Assembly: GCA_043757865.1 (NCBI GenBank)
Contig: JAYVOP010000066.1
Coordinates: 1 to 31,355, forward strand
DNA from: JAGNEJ01 sp043757865
GTDB taxonomy: Bacteria > Verrucomicrobiota > Verrucomicrobiia > Verrucomicrobiales > V1-33
Direction: 5' to 3'
DNA: 31,355 nucleotides
Part shown: one piece after another, positions 1-7,454 of the stretch
How the letters are laid out: each line of letters opens with the position of its first letter
Position numbering within the stretch: the stretch's first letter is position 1
Position numbers and translations under genes: made by a program
The notes under the pieces: generated by a model
What the model was told of the DNA's origin: nothing
What the model saw: only the letters and a program-made list of their open reading frames with translations
Databases searched by the model: none

Positions 1-624
1 TAAATGCCATTGATACCCCTCACGGCTAGAGTCGTAGGTAAAGAGCGGATCGTTAGGGGTGAATTTTTTCCGCAGGGATCGCGCCAGCATCGCATCCGCC
101 GTGCGCACGCCCGGCCATTTTCTTAAACGCTCCATCAACCCTAACGCCCCGCCCGCATCCCCACAGTGGAAGACATATTGCCCAGGGGCATAAGCCGGAG
201 CATCCACCTGCACCACGCCCACCGCCGCCGCCACCGTGGCGGCCTCCACGCCCTCCTCCAGCGTGACATGCACGCGGCAGGTGAGGATCAGCGGAGCCGC
301 ATGGGCTCCCCGGGCGCTGACCACCGCAGGTTCTTCGAGCAGGAAATTCACCTCGGCTAGGTCCGGCTGCGCAGCGCGGAGTTGGCTCATCCGTTGGCGC
401 AGTTCCGCCGCGCTCAGGGGCTGCGGAAAGCTCTGCATCCGCAGGCTGCCCAGCGCTGGACGCACCGCCAGCCCTTGGCCAGAGACCACCAACCTGCGCA
501 GTTGCCCACCATCCCGAATCATAAAGGCATCCCCCACCCCCGGAGTCGCTCTAGCCACTCCCAGGCTCCAGACGAGGAGGTATGAGATGAATACAAAACG
601 GTGATAGGAGTATGTAAGTTGCAT
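1..624 (-). CDS. Subtilisin-family (S8) exported protease, N-terminal part
   Basis: The reading frame is open from an ATG at 624 to the left edge, giving 208 residues of an incomplete protein. It begins with a hydrophobic signal peptide of about 26 residues (cleavage likely after VARA). A prodomain-like stretch follows, and the visible part ends in FTPNDPLFTYDSSREGYQWHL-type sequence. The NDPLF...QWHL pattern is typical of the junction between the propeptide and the catalytic domain in kexin-like and other S8 peptidases. The Asp-His-Ser catalytic residues would lie beyond the edge and are not seen. The gene is divergent from the DUF1501 gene at 878. I infer a secreted or periplasmic serine protease; the fold call rests on one short motif. 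Confidence 0.6.
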   Translation of the reverse strand, partial: MQLTYSYHRFVFISYLLVWSLGVARATPGVGDAFMIRDGGQLRRLVVSGQGLAVRPALGSLRMQSFPQPLSAAELRQRMSQLRAAQPDLAEVNFLLEEPAVVSARGAHAAPLILTCRVHVTLEEGVEAATVAAAVGVVQVDAPAYAPGQYVFHCGDAGGALGLMERLRKWPGVRTADAMLARSLRKKFTPNDPLFTYDSSREGYQWHL

Positions 625-877
625 AGGTGAGGAGGGACCAAACGAGCCCGCACCTTATTCAACCACGTTAGAATAGGAAGCAAAATTTAGCGCGCCCTCC
701 GAGCACCCGGAATCGCCCAACTCCAGTGGTTTCCGCCATGGGCCAGCCCTCCGCTGGCATCCTCGATCCTCCCAAACCGTAGATGACCGCGTAGAGTCAG
801 GCCGCCGCTGCGGCATTGACAGCGCGGGGTGGAGGGGTTCCGTGGGGCTTGGTCTCTTGCCCCCTATTTCCCCCCCC

Positions 878-2329
878 ATGTCCGCCTCCCTCTGCACTGG
901 TCTCTTGAATCCCCGCGCCTTCACACGGCGGCAGCTCTTAGGTAAGCTCAGCATGGGCATGGGCGGGATGGCGCTGCACCAGCTCATGGGTGCGGGCGGG
1001 CTGCCGCAGCTACCGCATTTCCCCGCTAAGGCCAAGCGGGTGATCTTTCTGTTTATGAGCGGGGGCGTCTCGCAGTTGGATTCGTTTGATTGGAAACCCG
1101 AGTTGAAAAAGCAGTCGGACAAGAAGCCCGCCGGGGAGCTACCCGAATCTCTGCGGGGCGGGAAAGATAAATTTCTCCCTGGCATGGCCGGGCATCAGAG
1201 CCACTTCTACCTGGCGGGGAGTCCGTATCCCTTCAAGCAGCATGGGCAATCCGGGGCCTGGGTCAGTGATCAATGGCCGGAGACGGCTAAGGTGGTGGAC
1301 GAGTTAGTGTTCATCAAAAACATGACCTCCGATGCGGTGAATCATGATCCGGCCATGATCTTTATGAACTCTGGTTCCCAACTCCCCGGACGCCCGAGCA
1401 TGGGATCGTGGCTAAGCTACGGGCTGGGCCGGGCGAATGAAAATCTGCCCTCGTTCATCACGTTAGTCAGCAAGGTCACGGTGGATCAGCCGCTGAGTTG
1501 TCGGCTGTGGGATAGCGGATTTTTGCCATCTGAATACCAGGGCGTGCAATTCCGCGCAGCGCAGGACCCGGTGCTCTATCTGAATCCCCCGCCGGGCACC
1601 AGCCGGGAGGATAACCGCCAACTGGTGGACGCCCTGAAGCAACTGCAAGCGGCGGCCACGGTGCCGGATCAGGTGGAGACGGAGCTGAACAGCCGCATCT
1701 CCCAATATGAAATGGCCTGCCGGATGCAACTCAGTGTGCCGGAAGTCACGGATGTAAGTAAGGAACCGCAATCTGTCTTCGATCTCTACGGCCCGAAAGC
1801 CCGCGAGCCCGGCAGCCTGGAGGCGAACTGCATCCTGGCCCGCAGGCTGGCCCAGCAAGGCGTGCGCTTCATCCAGCTCTATCATCCGGGCTGGGATCAT
1901 CATGGGAAACTGCCAGAGAAATTCCCCGCGCAGGCCCTCAGCGCGGATCGCGCGTGTGCCAGCCTCATCACGGATCTCAAGCAGCAAGGGATGCTGGATG
2001 ACACGTTAGTGATCTGGGGCTCGGAGTTCGGACGCACGCCCTTTAGCCAAGGTAATATTAGCAATGCGGGCTCGTTCGGGCGGGATCATCATCGGAATTG
2101 TTTCACCTTCTGGATGGCCGGAGCTGGGGTAAAGAAAGGCCTGAGCTACGGGGAAACGGATGAGCTAGGCTACGGGGTGCCGCCAAATGCAACCACCGTG
2201 AATGACCTCCACGCCACGATGCTGCACCTGCTAGGGATCGACCACGAGCGCTTCACCTACCGCTTCCAAGGCCGGGATTTCCGCCTCACGGATGTGGCCG
2301 GCAAGGTGCTGCGCCCGGTGCTGGCCTAG
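878..2329 (+). CDS. DUF1501 family protein (sulfatase-like fold), solo copy
   Basis: A 483-residue protein of the DUF1501 family, which is abundant in Planctomycetes and Verrucomicrobia, is usually exported, and has no settled biochemical role. The twin-arginine-like start FTRRQLLGKLSMG suggests Tat export. Family motifs are plain: FLFMSGGVSQLDSFD near residue 60, RPSMGSWLSYGLG, VIWGSEFGRTPFSQ, then GRDHH and DLHATMLHLLGIDH near the C-terminus. The ATG at 878 is preferred over a GTG at 842, because the extra 12 residues would push the twin arginines away from the N-terminus. No purine-rich ribosome binding site is seen; the leader is a run of C. These proteins usually follow a DUF1549/DUF1553 gene, but none lies upstream here. 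A paralogue with its partner is at 26589-30438. Confidence 0.9.
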   Translation: MSASLCTGLLNPRAFTRRQLLGKLSMGMGGMALHQLMGAGGLPQLPHFPAKAKRVIFLFMSGGVSQLDSFDWKPELKKQSDKKPAGELPESLRGGKDKFLPGMAGHQSHFYLAGSPYPFKQHGQSGAWVSDQWPETAKVVDELVFIKNMTSDAVNHDPAMIFMNSGSQLPGRPSMGSWLSYGLGRANENLPSFITLVSKVTVDQPLSCRLWDSGFLPSEYQGVQFRAAQDPVLYLNPPPGTSREDNRQLVDALKQLQAAATVPDQVETELNSRISQYEMACRMQLSVPEVTDVSKEPQSVFDLYGPKAREPGSLEANCILARRLAQQGVRFIQLYHPGWDHHGKLPEKFPAQALSADRACASLITDLKQQGMLDDTLVIWGSEFGRTPFSQGNISNAGSFGRDHHRNCFTFWMAGAGVKKGLSYGETDELGYGVPPNATTVNDLHATMLHLLGIDHERFTYRFQGRDFRLTDVAGKVLRPVLA

Positions 2330-2339
2330 CCCCACGCCA

Positions 2340-2400
2340 GCCGCCGGATTAGCCGAGGTGCGGCGGCAGCCAGGGGCTCCGCCTTCGGGGAGGTTTTTTT
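2340..2400 (+). terminator. Probable Rho-independent terminator after the DUF1501 gene
   Basis: A perfect 7-bp hairpin (GCCGCCG at 2340-2346 with CGGCGGC at 2361-2367) is followed by a second, bulged stem (2377-2383 with 2387-2392) and then seven T at 2394-2400. The T-run follows the second hairpin within two bases. It lies 11 bases after the DUF1501 stop and would separate it from the next gene. Confidence 0.55.
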
Positions 2401-2437
2401 CGTTGGCAATGCGGTGGGAAACTTTTATGCCTCGCGG

Positions 2438-3400
2438 ATGATCAAATTTCTCCTAACTCACGTTTCCCTCCTGATGATAACTGCCGCACTGAATGCTTCT
2501 GCCCAGGTCGCTTATACTTTAGCCCCGAATTGGCTTACGCCGCCGCCGGGGACGGAGACGATCGGGAATGGGCATGGGGAGATCTGCGTGGATGCGGCGG
2601 GTAATATCTACGTCAGCGTGGATGGAAAAGCGGAAGGGGGCATGCAGGTGTATGGGCCGGATGGGAAATTTAAAAGTTACTTAGCGGGCACGCCGGGCAC
2701 GTTGCATGGGTTTACGATTCATCAGGAGGCGGGGGGGGAGTTTATTTATGCCACAGTGCTGGGCCAAGCGAAGTTGTTGAAAATGAAGTTGGATGGCACG
2801 GTGGTGATGACGATTGAGAAGGAGGCGTTTGGTGATGATAAGAAGGATAAGCTGAAGCTGACGAACGTAGCGGTGGCGGACAATGGCGATATTTATGTGG
2901 TGGATGGCTATGGGGTGGACTGGATCTTTCAGTTTGATAAAACGGGTAAGTTACTCAAGACCTTTGGGGGCCGGGGGGAGCCGTATAAATTATCCAACTG
3001 TCACAAGATTTTTATTGATCCGCGCTTCACTCCGAAGCGGCTGATGCTGTGTGATCGGGGGAATAATCGGCTGCTGCACCTTTCCTTAGAGGGCGAGATC
3101 CTAGGGGTCATTGTGGACCAGGATCTGCGGCGTCCGAGCAGTGCGTCATTTCATGGAGATCTGATGTGTGTGGCGGAAATCGCAGGGCGGGTGAGCGTCT
3201 GGAATAAGGAGGGTAAGCAAGTGGCTAGTCTGGGCGTGAATGATACCGCTGGCCAAACGAATACGCCCAAGGTGCCGCCCACAGACTGGCGGGAGGGGGT
3301 GGTGACGAGTCCGCATGGCATCACGTTCGATGCGGCCGGCAATATCTTGGAATGTGAATGGAATCAATTCGGCCGGGTGCTGCGTTGGAACAAGCAATAG
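2438..3400 (+). CDS. Exported NHL-repeat / SMP-30-like beta-propeller protein
   Basis: A 320-residue protein with a clear Sec signal peptide (MIKFLLTHVSLLMITAALNASAQ, cleaved after SAQ). The mature part has repeated blades of the NHL/SMP-30 type, for example DAAGNIYVSVDG, VADNGDIYVVDGYGVDWIFQFD, LMLCDRGNNRLLHLSLEG and HGITFDAAGNILECEWNQFGRVLRW. This pattern predicts a six-bladed beta-propeller acting in the periplasm or outside the cell, for ligand binding or hydrolysis; no catalytic residues can be assigned. I chose the ATG at 2438 over an in-frame GTG at 2414 because it puts the charged n-region and hydrophobic core at the very start. The next gene starts three bases after the stop, so the two are probably co-transcribed. 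Confidence 0.8.
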   Translation: MIKFLLTHVSLLMITAALNASAQVAYTLAPNWLTPPPGTETIGNGHGEICVDAAGNIYVSVDGKAEGGMQVYGPDGKFKSYLAGTPGTLHGFTIHQEAGGEFIYATVLGQAKLLKMKLDGTVVMTIEKEAFGDDKKDKLKLTNVAVADNGDIYVVDGYGVDWIFQFDKTGKLLKTFGGRGEPYKLSNCHKIFIDPRFTPKRLMLCDRGNNRLLHLSLEGEILGVIVDQDLRRPSSASFHGDLMCVAEIAGRVSVWNKEGKQVASLGVNDTAGQTNTPKVPPTDWREGVVTSPHGITFDAAGNILECEWNQFGRVLRWNKQ

Positions 3401-3403
3401 CGG

Positions 3404-4006
3404 GTGAGGACCGCTGGGCTGGGCTGGGCCATGGGGCTGTTAGGGATGGCGTCGGCTCATGGGCATGGCGTCAATTTCCTGCTGGTGAAAGTGAAGCCCA
3501 GCCATGGTCAGGCGCGGGTGGAGATCACGGCGGACTGGGCGGAAAATCCGCTGATCCCATCCGCTGAGGCCGCGCAGAAGATCATGGCGGGACTGCTGCG
3601 GCTAACGGATGGGCAGCGCGGTGTCACCGTCGGACAAGCCACGGGGTTTACCTTTACGGAAACCACGGAAGTGGATCCCACCAGCCCCGTTCAACCACCG
3701 CGTGAGGCCGCTGCTGGCCCGCATCATTTCTTAACCGGGGTGACTGTTGAGCCGTTGAAGGGAGCGGCGTTTACCCTGAGTATTCCGAAGGGAAATCCGC
3801 ACGATGTGATGCTGTGGACGGTGCCTGAGGCGGGGCTGGTGAGTCAGAAATTTTACCTGATCGCTGGAGATACGACGGAGCGCATAGCGGTGCCGCCTGC
3901 TGGGGAGCATTGGTGGCCGTGGCTGCTCGCCAGCGGCGGGGCGGGGCTAGCGGTGGTTGGGCGCTGGCTGCGGGGGAGGTCAGCGCGGAAGGCTTTGCAG
4001 GAGTAG
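3404..4006 (+). CDS. Small exported, C-terminally membrane-anchored protein of unknown function
   Basis: A 200-residue protein that I do not recognise. It has a signal peptide-like start (GTG at 3404, cleavage probably near ASAHG), a beta-rich middle of about 130 residues, and a C-terminal segment WWPWLLASGGAGLAVVGRWL followed by RGRSARK. This is the layout of a sorting anchor: a Trp/Gly/Ala-rich membrane helix followed by an Arg/Lys tail. The first 20 residues have an Arg near the start and a hydrophobic run, which favours the GTG over the ATG at 3431. The gap to the propeller gene is three bases, suggesting an operon and possibly a joint role at the membrane. Its last 27 bases overlap the end of the convergent protease gene. 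Confidence 0.6.
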   Translation: MRTAGLGWAMGLLGMASAHGHGVNFLLVKVKPSHGQARVEITADWAENPLIPSAEAAQKIMAGLLRLTDGQRGVTVGQATGFTFTETTEVDPTSPVQPPREAAAGPHHFLTGVTVEPLKGAAFTLSIPKGNPHDVMLWTVPEAGLVSQKFYLIAGDTTERIAVPPAGEHWWPWLLASGGAGLAVVGRWLRGRSARKALQE

Positions 4007-6136
4007 CTCCAAGCGCTCCGGGTTGGTGCCAGCGGGCGGGTGATTGATCAGCCACTGGACATCCGCGCGGGCGGCGGGGAGTTGGTGCGCGCGGAAGAGC
4101 AGGCTGGCACGGGTTAGGCGGTCATCCGAGGCGGCGGGATCAATGGTGAGGAGGAGATTGAGGTAGGGCAAGGCGGTGGCCTCTGGATGCCCCCCGATGA
4201 GGTTGTGCAACATGCGCACCAGGATGGCGGTCTTGCTAGCAGGCGGTGGAACGGGCGTGGGGACGGGGCTGATGCTGGCTAGGTCGGCAGCAGTCATCTC
4301 TTTGCCATTTTCAAATAGATCAAAGCAGGGGCCGGGCTCAGCCGCAGCTGGGGAACGGTATTGAATCAGGAATCGGCTGGGAAAAGGGATGCCCTCCAGC
4401 GGGATGCCCACGCGCTGGGCGATCTCTAGACAGAGGACGCAGAGGGTGATGGGGAGGCCTTCTCGGTCGTCCATGACCTCGTTGAGATAGCTGTTAGATT
4501 TGCTTTCAAAATCCTCCTGACTGCCGTGGAAACCATGCTCTGCACAGAACCACCGCACGAGATGGCGGGCCGCTGGGAGGCTGTCTGCATGCTCTTCCGG
4601 GGCCAATGCCGCCCGGAATTCTGCGGCTAGGCGATCAATCTCCAGAAGGTAATCCGTCACCACTAACTCTGGGTTGTCTAACTTGGCGATGAGCAGGGCG
4701 GATTCCGCTAGATTTAGTTCCGCCTCGGGCTTGGCGAGGGCCTGCTGGAGGGCTACGCGCACGGATTCTTCGTGGATTTGGTGGCCGAGGGAGCGGAGGG
4801 CTTGGAGGCGTTTCTCCAGTGCGGCGGCCTCGGTTTCGATCTGTTCTTGGGTGGCTTCGGGAGTCACGCTGAGGGTATGCAACGCGGCTGGCGAGACTAT
4901 GTCCGCCTTGGCGATGGCTGCAAATGCAGCCTCCAGAGCGGGGCCATCCGCAGGTAGGCGCGCGGTAGCGAGATCCGGCCCAAGGTGAAAGTCTTTAAAC
5001 TCCGGCTCGGTTTGGCGAAATTTACAAACCCCGGCCCGCGCACCCCGTAGATGGCCGTCCGTAAAGGTGATGACCTCCACGCCATTGACAAAACAATGCA
5101 GGGCCTGCTCCTCCACCCGGACGCGGAGCAGATTCCACTCGCCTGGGCGGTAGGCGGCGGATTCTGCGTCCTTCAGAATGCTCCACTCGGACTGTTCCGG
5201 CCCCTCGAAGCGCGTGAGGCGGAGGTTGCCATTGGTGGGGTAGAATCCGTAGTGCGTGTCCGCGCCATCACCACAAAATGCTAATCCCGCAGCCCCGCTG
5301 GAGTCGGAAAATTTTACCCGAACGGAAACCTCATAGGGCAATGCGGGGGCCTCCGCTTGGAAAAAGCAATTCGTGCGCCCCCCGAAACCCTCTCCCGCGC
5401 CCTGGGCCAGGATGCGCCCGGCCCGCTGCCGCCAAGTGGTGTCCGTGGCGTGCCAGAGCTTGGGATTCAACTGCCCGATGGTCAGCCAGTGCTCCATTTT
5501 CACTGGAGCGGGATGCGCTAGCATCGCCTGCAACGTGGCCACGGGGATGGCGTATCCGAGATTGTCCGTCACGGCAGATTTCATATTGATGACGCCCCGC
5601 AGTTGGCCATCGGTATCGACCAAGGGACCACCGGAGTTCCCCCTCTCAATCGGCATCGCTAACTGAATCAGTGATTGCCCTTCCACCTCCCGCAGGGCGG
5701 AAACGATCCCCTGCACCACGCTATACCGTAGCCCCAGCGGATTCCCCATGGCCACCACGGCGGTGCCCTGCGGCATTTCCGTGCCGGGCCCCATTTTCAA
5801 CGGCGGCACATCTACCGCTTCCATGCGGAAAATGATCAGATCATCTTTTCTCGACCAGCCGACGATCTCCGTAATTTTCGGGCGTCGCCCATCTTGTAGT
5901 TCCACCTGGATCGGCCGCGCCTCGCCTACCACATGGAGATTCGTAACTACCAATCCATCCCGCGAGATGACGAACCCCGTGCCCAAGCCCTGCGCATAGC
6001 CGTCTCGGCCCGCATTAATCACCGTCAACAAGGAGGGCCGCACCTGCTCCGCGATTTTATCCACGCCCAGGGCCACCTCCTCTCCGGTCATCACCGACCC
6101 AAAAATCAGCCACGCTCCCAAGATTAATTTACTCAT
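3980..6136 (-). CDS. HtrA-like protease fused to LamG/DUF1080-like and SirB1 transglutaminase-like domains
   Basis: A 718-residue protein with three parts. Residues 1-16 form a short signal peptide. Residues 25-208 are a trypsin-like (S1C, HtrA/DegP) protease with the triad visible: His68 in TNLHVV, Asp99 in RKDDLI, Ser168 in RGNSGGP. There is no PDZ domain. Residues about 225-387 look like the jelly-roll LamG/DUF1080 (3-keto-disaccharide hydrolase) fold, with HYGFYPTNGNLRLTRFEG and RPGEWNLLRVRVE. Residues about 400-625 match SirB1_N transglutaminase-like proteins (NSYLNEVMDDREGLPITL, EIAQRVGIPLEGIPFP), ending in a tetratricopeptide-like tail. The SirB1 part contains Cys566, Cys569 and a Cys604 but no clear Cys-His-Asp triad. 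I chose the ATG at 6136; an upstream in-frame extension to 6265 would bury the signal peptide. The protein is probably periplasmic, perhaps for quality control or binding of a glycan-linked partner. No such fusion is known to me. Confidence 0.85.
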   Translation of the reverse strand: MSKLILGAWLIFGSVMTGEEVALGVDKIAEQVRPSLLTVINAGRDGYAQGLGTGFVISRDGLVVTNLHVVGEARPIQVELQDGRRPKITEIVGWSRKDDLIIFRMEAVDVPPLKMGPGTEMPQGTAVVAMGNPLGLRYSVVQGIVSALREVEGQSLIQLAMPIERGNSGGPLVDTDGQLRGVINMKSAVTDNLGYAIPVATLQAMLAHPAPVKMEHWLTIGQLNPKLWHATDTTWRQRAGRILAQGAGEGFGGRTNCFFQAEAPALPYEVSVRVKFSDSSGAAGLAFCGDGADTHYGFYPTNGNLRLTRFEGPEQSEWSILKDAESAAYRPGEWNLLRVRVEEQALHCFVNGVEVITFTDGHLRGARAGVCKFRQTEPEFKDFHLGPDLATARLPADGPALEAAFAAIAKADIVSPAALHTLSVTPEATQEQIETEAAALEKRLQALRSLGHQIHEESVRVALQQALAKPEAELNLAESALLIAKLDNPELVVTDYLLEIDRLAAEFRAALAPEEHADSLPAARHLVRWFCAEHGFHGSQEDFESKSNSYLNEVMDDREGLPITLCVLCLEIAQRVGIPLEGIPFPSRFLIQYRSPAAAEPGPCFDLFENGKEMTAADLASISPVPTPVPPPASKTAILVRMLHNLIGGHPEATALPYLNLLLTIDPAASDDRLTRASLLFRAHQLPAARADVQWLINHPPAGTNPERLELLLQSLPR

Positions 6137-6394
6137 GGACAGGAGCCTATCATCCGCAGGAGATCCTGTCCACCCCCAGCCCAGAAGAAATGTGCCACTG
6201 CCGACATTCTTTTTCTGATGCGCGAAAGAAAATGCCGCCTCAGGAAAATCTTGCTTGCGGAACAAACTTATTTTGCGCTATGGAAAGTTGTCCAGCCGGG
6301 GAGATAATTTTACAGATCAAAATGGAGAGAACACTCATTCTCAAAAGTAAGTTTCGCGAAAAATTTTATCGGCATGAACAAAAAATGCGTTCTA

Positions 6395-6417
6395 CCTGCT
6401 TGAAAGCAGGGTGTTTT
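6395..6417 (+). terminator. Terminator-like hairpin with no gene before it
   Basis: CCTGCT (6395-6400), TGAA loop, AGCAGG (6405-6410), then GTG and six or more T. This is a good intrinsic terminator, but no plus-strand reading frame precedes it. It may end a small RNA starting near 6290, or insulate the tRNA-Gly promoter from upstream transcription. Confidence 0.5.
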
Positions 6418-6460
6418 TTAAAAATTTCGATGTAAGTTGTCAACAAATATAAAATTCTTC

Positions 6461-6488
6461 TTGCTTTCTTTCTAGTTTTTATTAGAAT
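6461..6488 (+). promoter_or_regulatory. Probable sigma-70 type promoter of tRNA-Gly
   Basis: TTGCTT at 6461-6466 and TAGAAT at 6483-6488 are separated by 16 bases. Transcription would start near 6495, about ten bases before the tRNA 5' end. The -10 box matches the TATAAT consensus at five of six positions; the -35 box is weaker. Confidence 0.45.
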
Positions 6489-6505
6489 GGGTAACGAGCA
6501 ACTAT

Positions 6506-6576
6506 GCGGGCATAGCTTAATGGTAAAGTTCCAGTTTTCCAAACTGGCCACGCGGGTTCGATCCCCGCTGCCCGCT
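6506..6576 (+). tRNA. tRNA-Gly (anticodon TCC)
   Basis: A full cloverleaf can be drawn: acceptor GCGGGCA (6506-6512) with TGCCCGC (6569-6575), D-stem GCTT/AAGT, anticodon stem CCAGT/ACTGG with loop TTTCCAA (anticodon TCC), and T-arm GCGGG-TTCGATC-CCCGC. The discriminator base is T, as usual for bacterial tRNA-Gly. The 3' CCA is not encoded and would be added after transcription. Confidence 0.97.
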
Positions 6577-6609
6577 CTCTTCGAAAAACCACCAAAAACC
6601 ACGCACGAT

Positions 6610-7281
6610 ATGAAATCCAATACCCTAATCAGCACCCTGACGGTAGCCCTGTTGTCTGGCCTCGTGCCCGCCACTGCGGCTAATACCAAGACCAAATGCA
6701 CGGAGGTCGTAGCTCACCTGGAAAGTGAAATCGCCAAGGAACCAGCCCGCGTCCTACTCTCAGTCGAAGACGCCTTGAATGCCAACGATACCTGCAGTTG
6801 CGCCATCATCAAAGCTGCAATCGCCACCTCCCATGCAGATTCTAAGCTCGTAGGCGAGATCGTTTCTACCGCCATTAACACGATCCCCACCTCCGCCTCC
6901 ACGATCGGGGAATGTGCCTTAGCCGCAGCCCCAGACGCTGCCGCTGACATCAAAACCGCCATGCAAACCGTGTTAGGCCAAGGTGACGGAGCCGGTAAAG
7001 CCCCCGTAGCTTCTGCTGAGTCTGCTGGGAAAGAACCCATCTCTCGGAGCGGAAAAGAACCCATCTCCATGGGCAAAACCCCCATTGCCATGGGCAAGGA
7101 GCCCATCACCATCCCGCCCGCCAAGGTAGATGACACTGATCTGGCGATGCGCCCAGTGGACATCCAAGGGATCTATTTCTCCACCCCGAGCGCGCAGAAC
7201 AAGATCGTGGAGAAGACGATTACCAAAGTGATCGAAATCACCAAGAAAGTTTATGTCCCCGTCCCAGCCACAAAATCTTAG
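6610..7281 (+). CDS. Exported helical protein with GKEPI-type repeats, unknown function
   Basis: A 223-residue protein I cannot assign to a named family. It has a Sec signal peptide (about residues 1-23, cleavage after PATA). A Cys-containing, alanine-rich helical domain follows (residues 25-125; Cys30, Cys62, Cys64, Cys102), with phrases like CAIIKAAIATSHAD and EIVSTAINTIPTSAS that look like degenerate helical repeats. A low-complexity linker with four G-K-[ET]-P-I-[SAT] repeats lies at 140-166, and the C-terminal tail holds KTITKVIEITKKVYVPVPA. The start at 6610 is the first ATG after the tRNA; a frame reaching back to 6487 would translate the tRNA. It lies 33 bases after tRNA-Gly and may share its transcript. 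The following gene encodes an outer-membrane barrel; joint work at the envelope is inference. Confidence 0.7.
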   Translation: MKSNTLISTLTVALLSGLVPATAANTKTKCTEVVAHLESEIAKEPARVLLSVEDALNANDTCSCAIIKAAIATSHADSKLVGEIVSTAINTIPTSASTIGECALAAAPDAAADIKTAMQTVLGQGDGAGKAPVASAESAGKEPISRSGKEPISMGKTPIAMGKEPITIPPAKVDDTDLAMRPVDIQGIYFSTPSAQNKIVEKTITKVIEITKKVYVPVPATKS

Positions 7282-7454
7282 GTAGGGGGAACCGACCAAC
7301 TATTTCACCAGCGTTGCCTGAAACGGAGAAATTTTACTTGCTTGCTTTGGATAGACTTGATTAAAGTCCAACCTGCAATCTGAAAATTTAGCCCCAGCCC
7401 CTATCGCAATTCAGCATCCTCCAATCCGTTAGCTACCTAAACTGTTTTTTATAC

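Larger units (their letters stand above)
6137..6505. other. AT-rich non-coding spacer
   Basis: No gene is supported here. The stretch from about 6280 to 6490 is much richer in A and T than its surroundings. It holds the leader of the minus-strand protease gene, an orphan terminator-like hairpin at 6395-6417, and the probable promoter of tRNA-Gly at 6461-6488. Confidence 0.6.

Noticed and set aside
6487..6609. N-terminal extension of the GKEPI-repeat protein back to 6487
   Set aside because: It would translate tRNA-Gly, and the signal peptide fits only the start at 6610.
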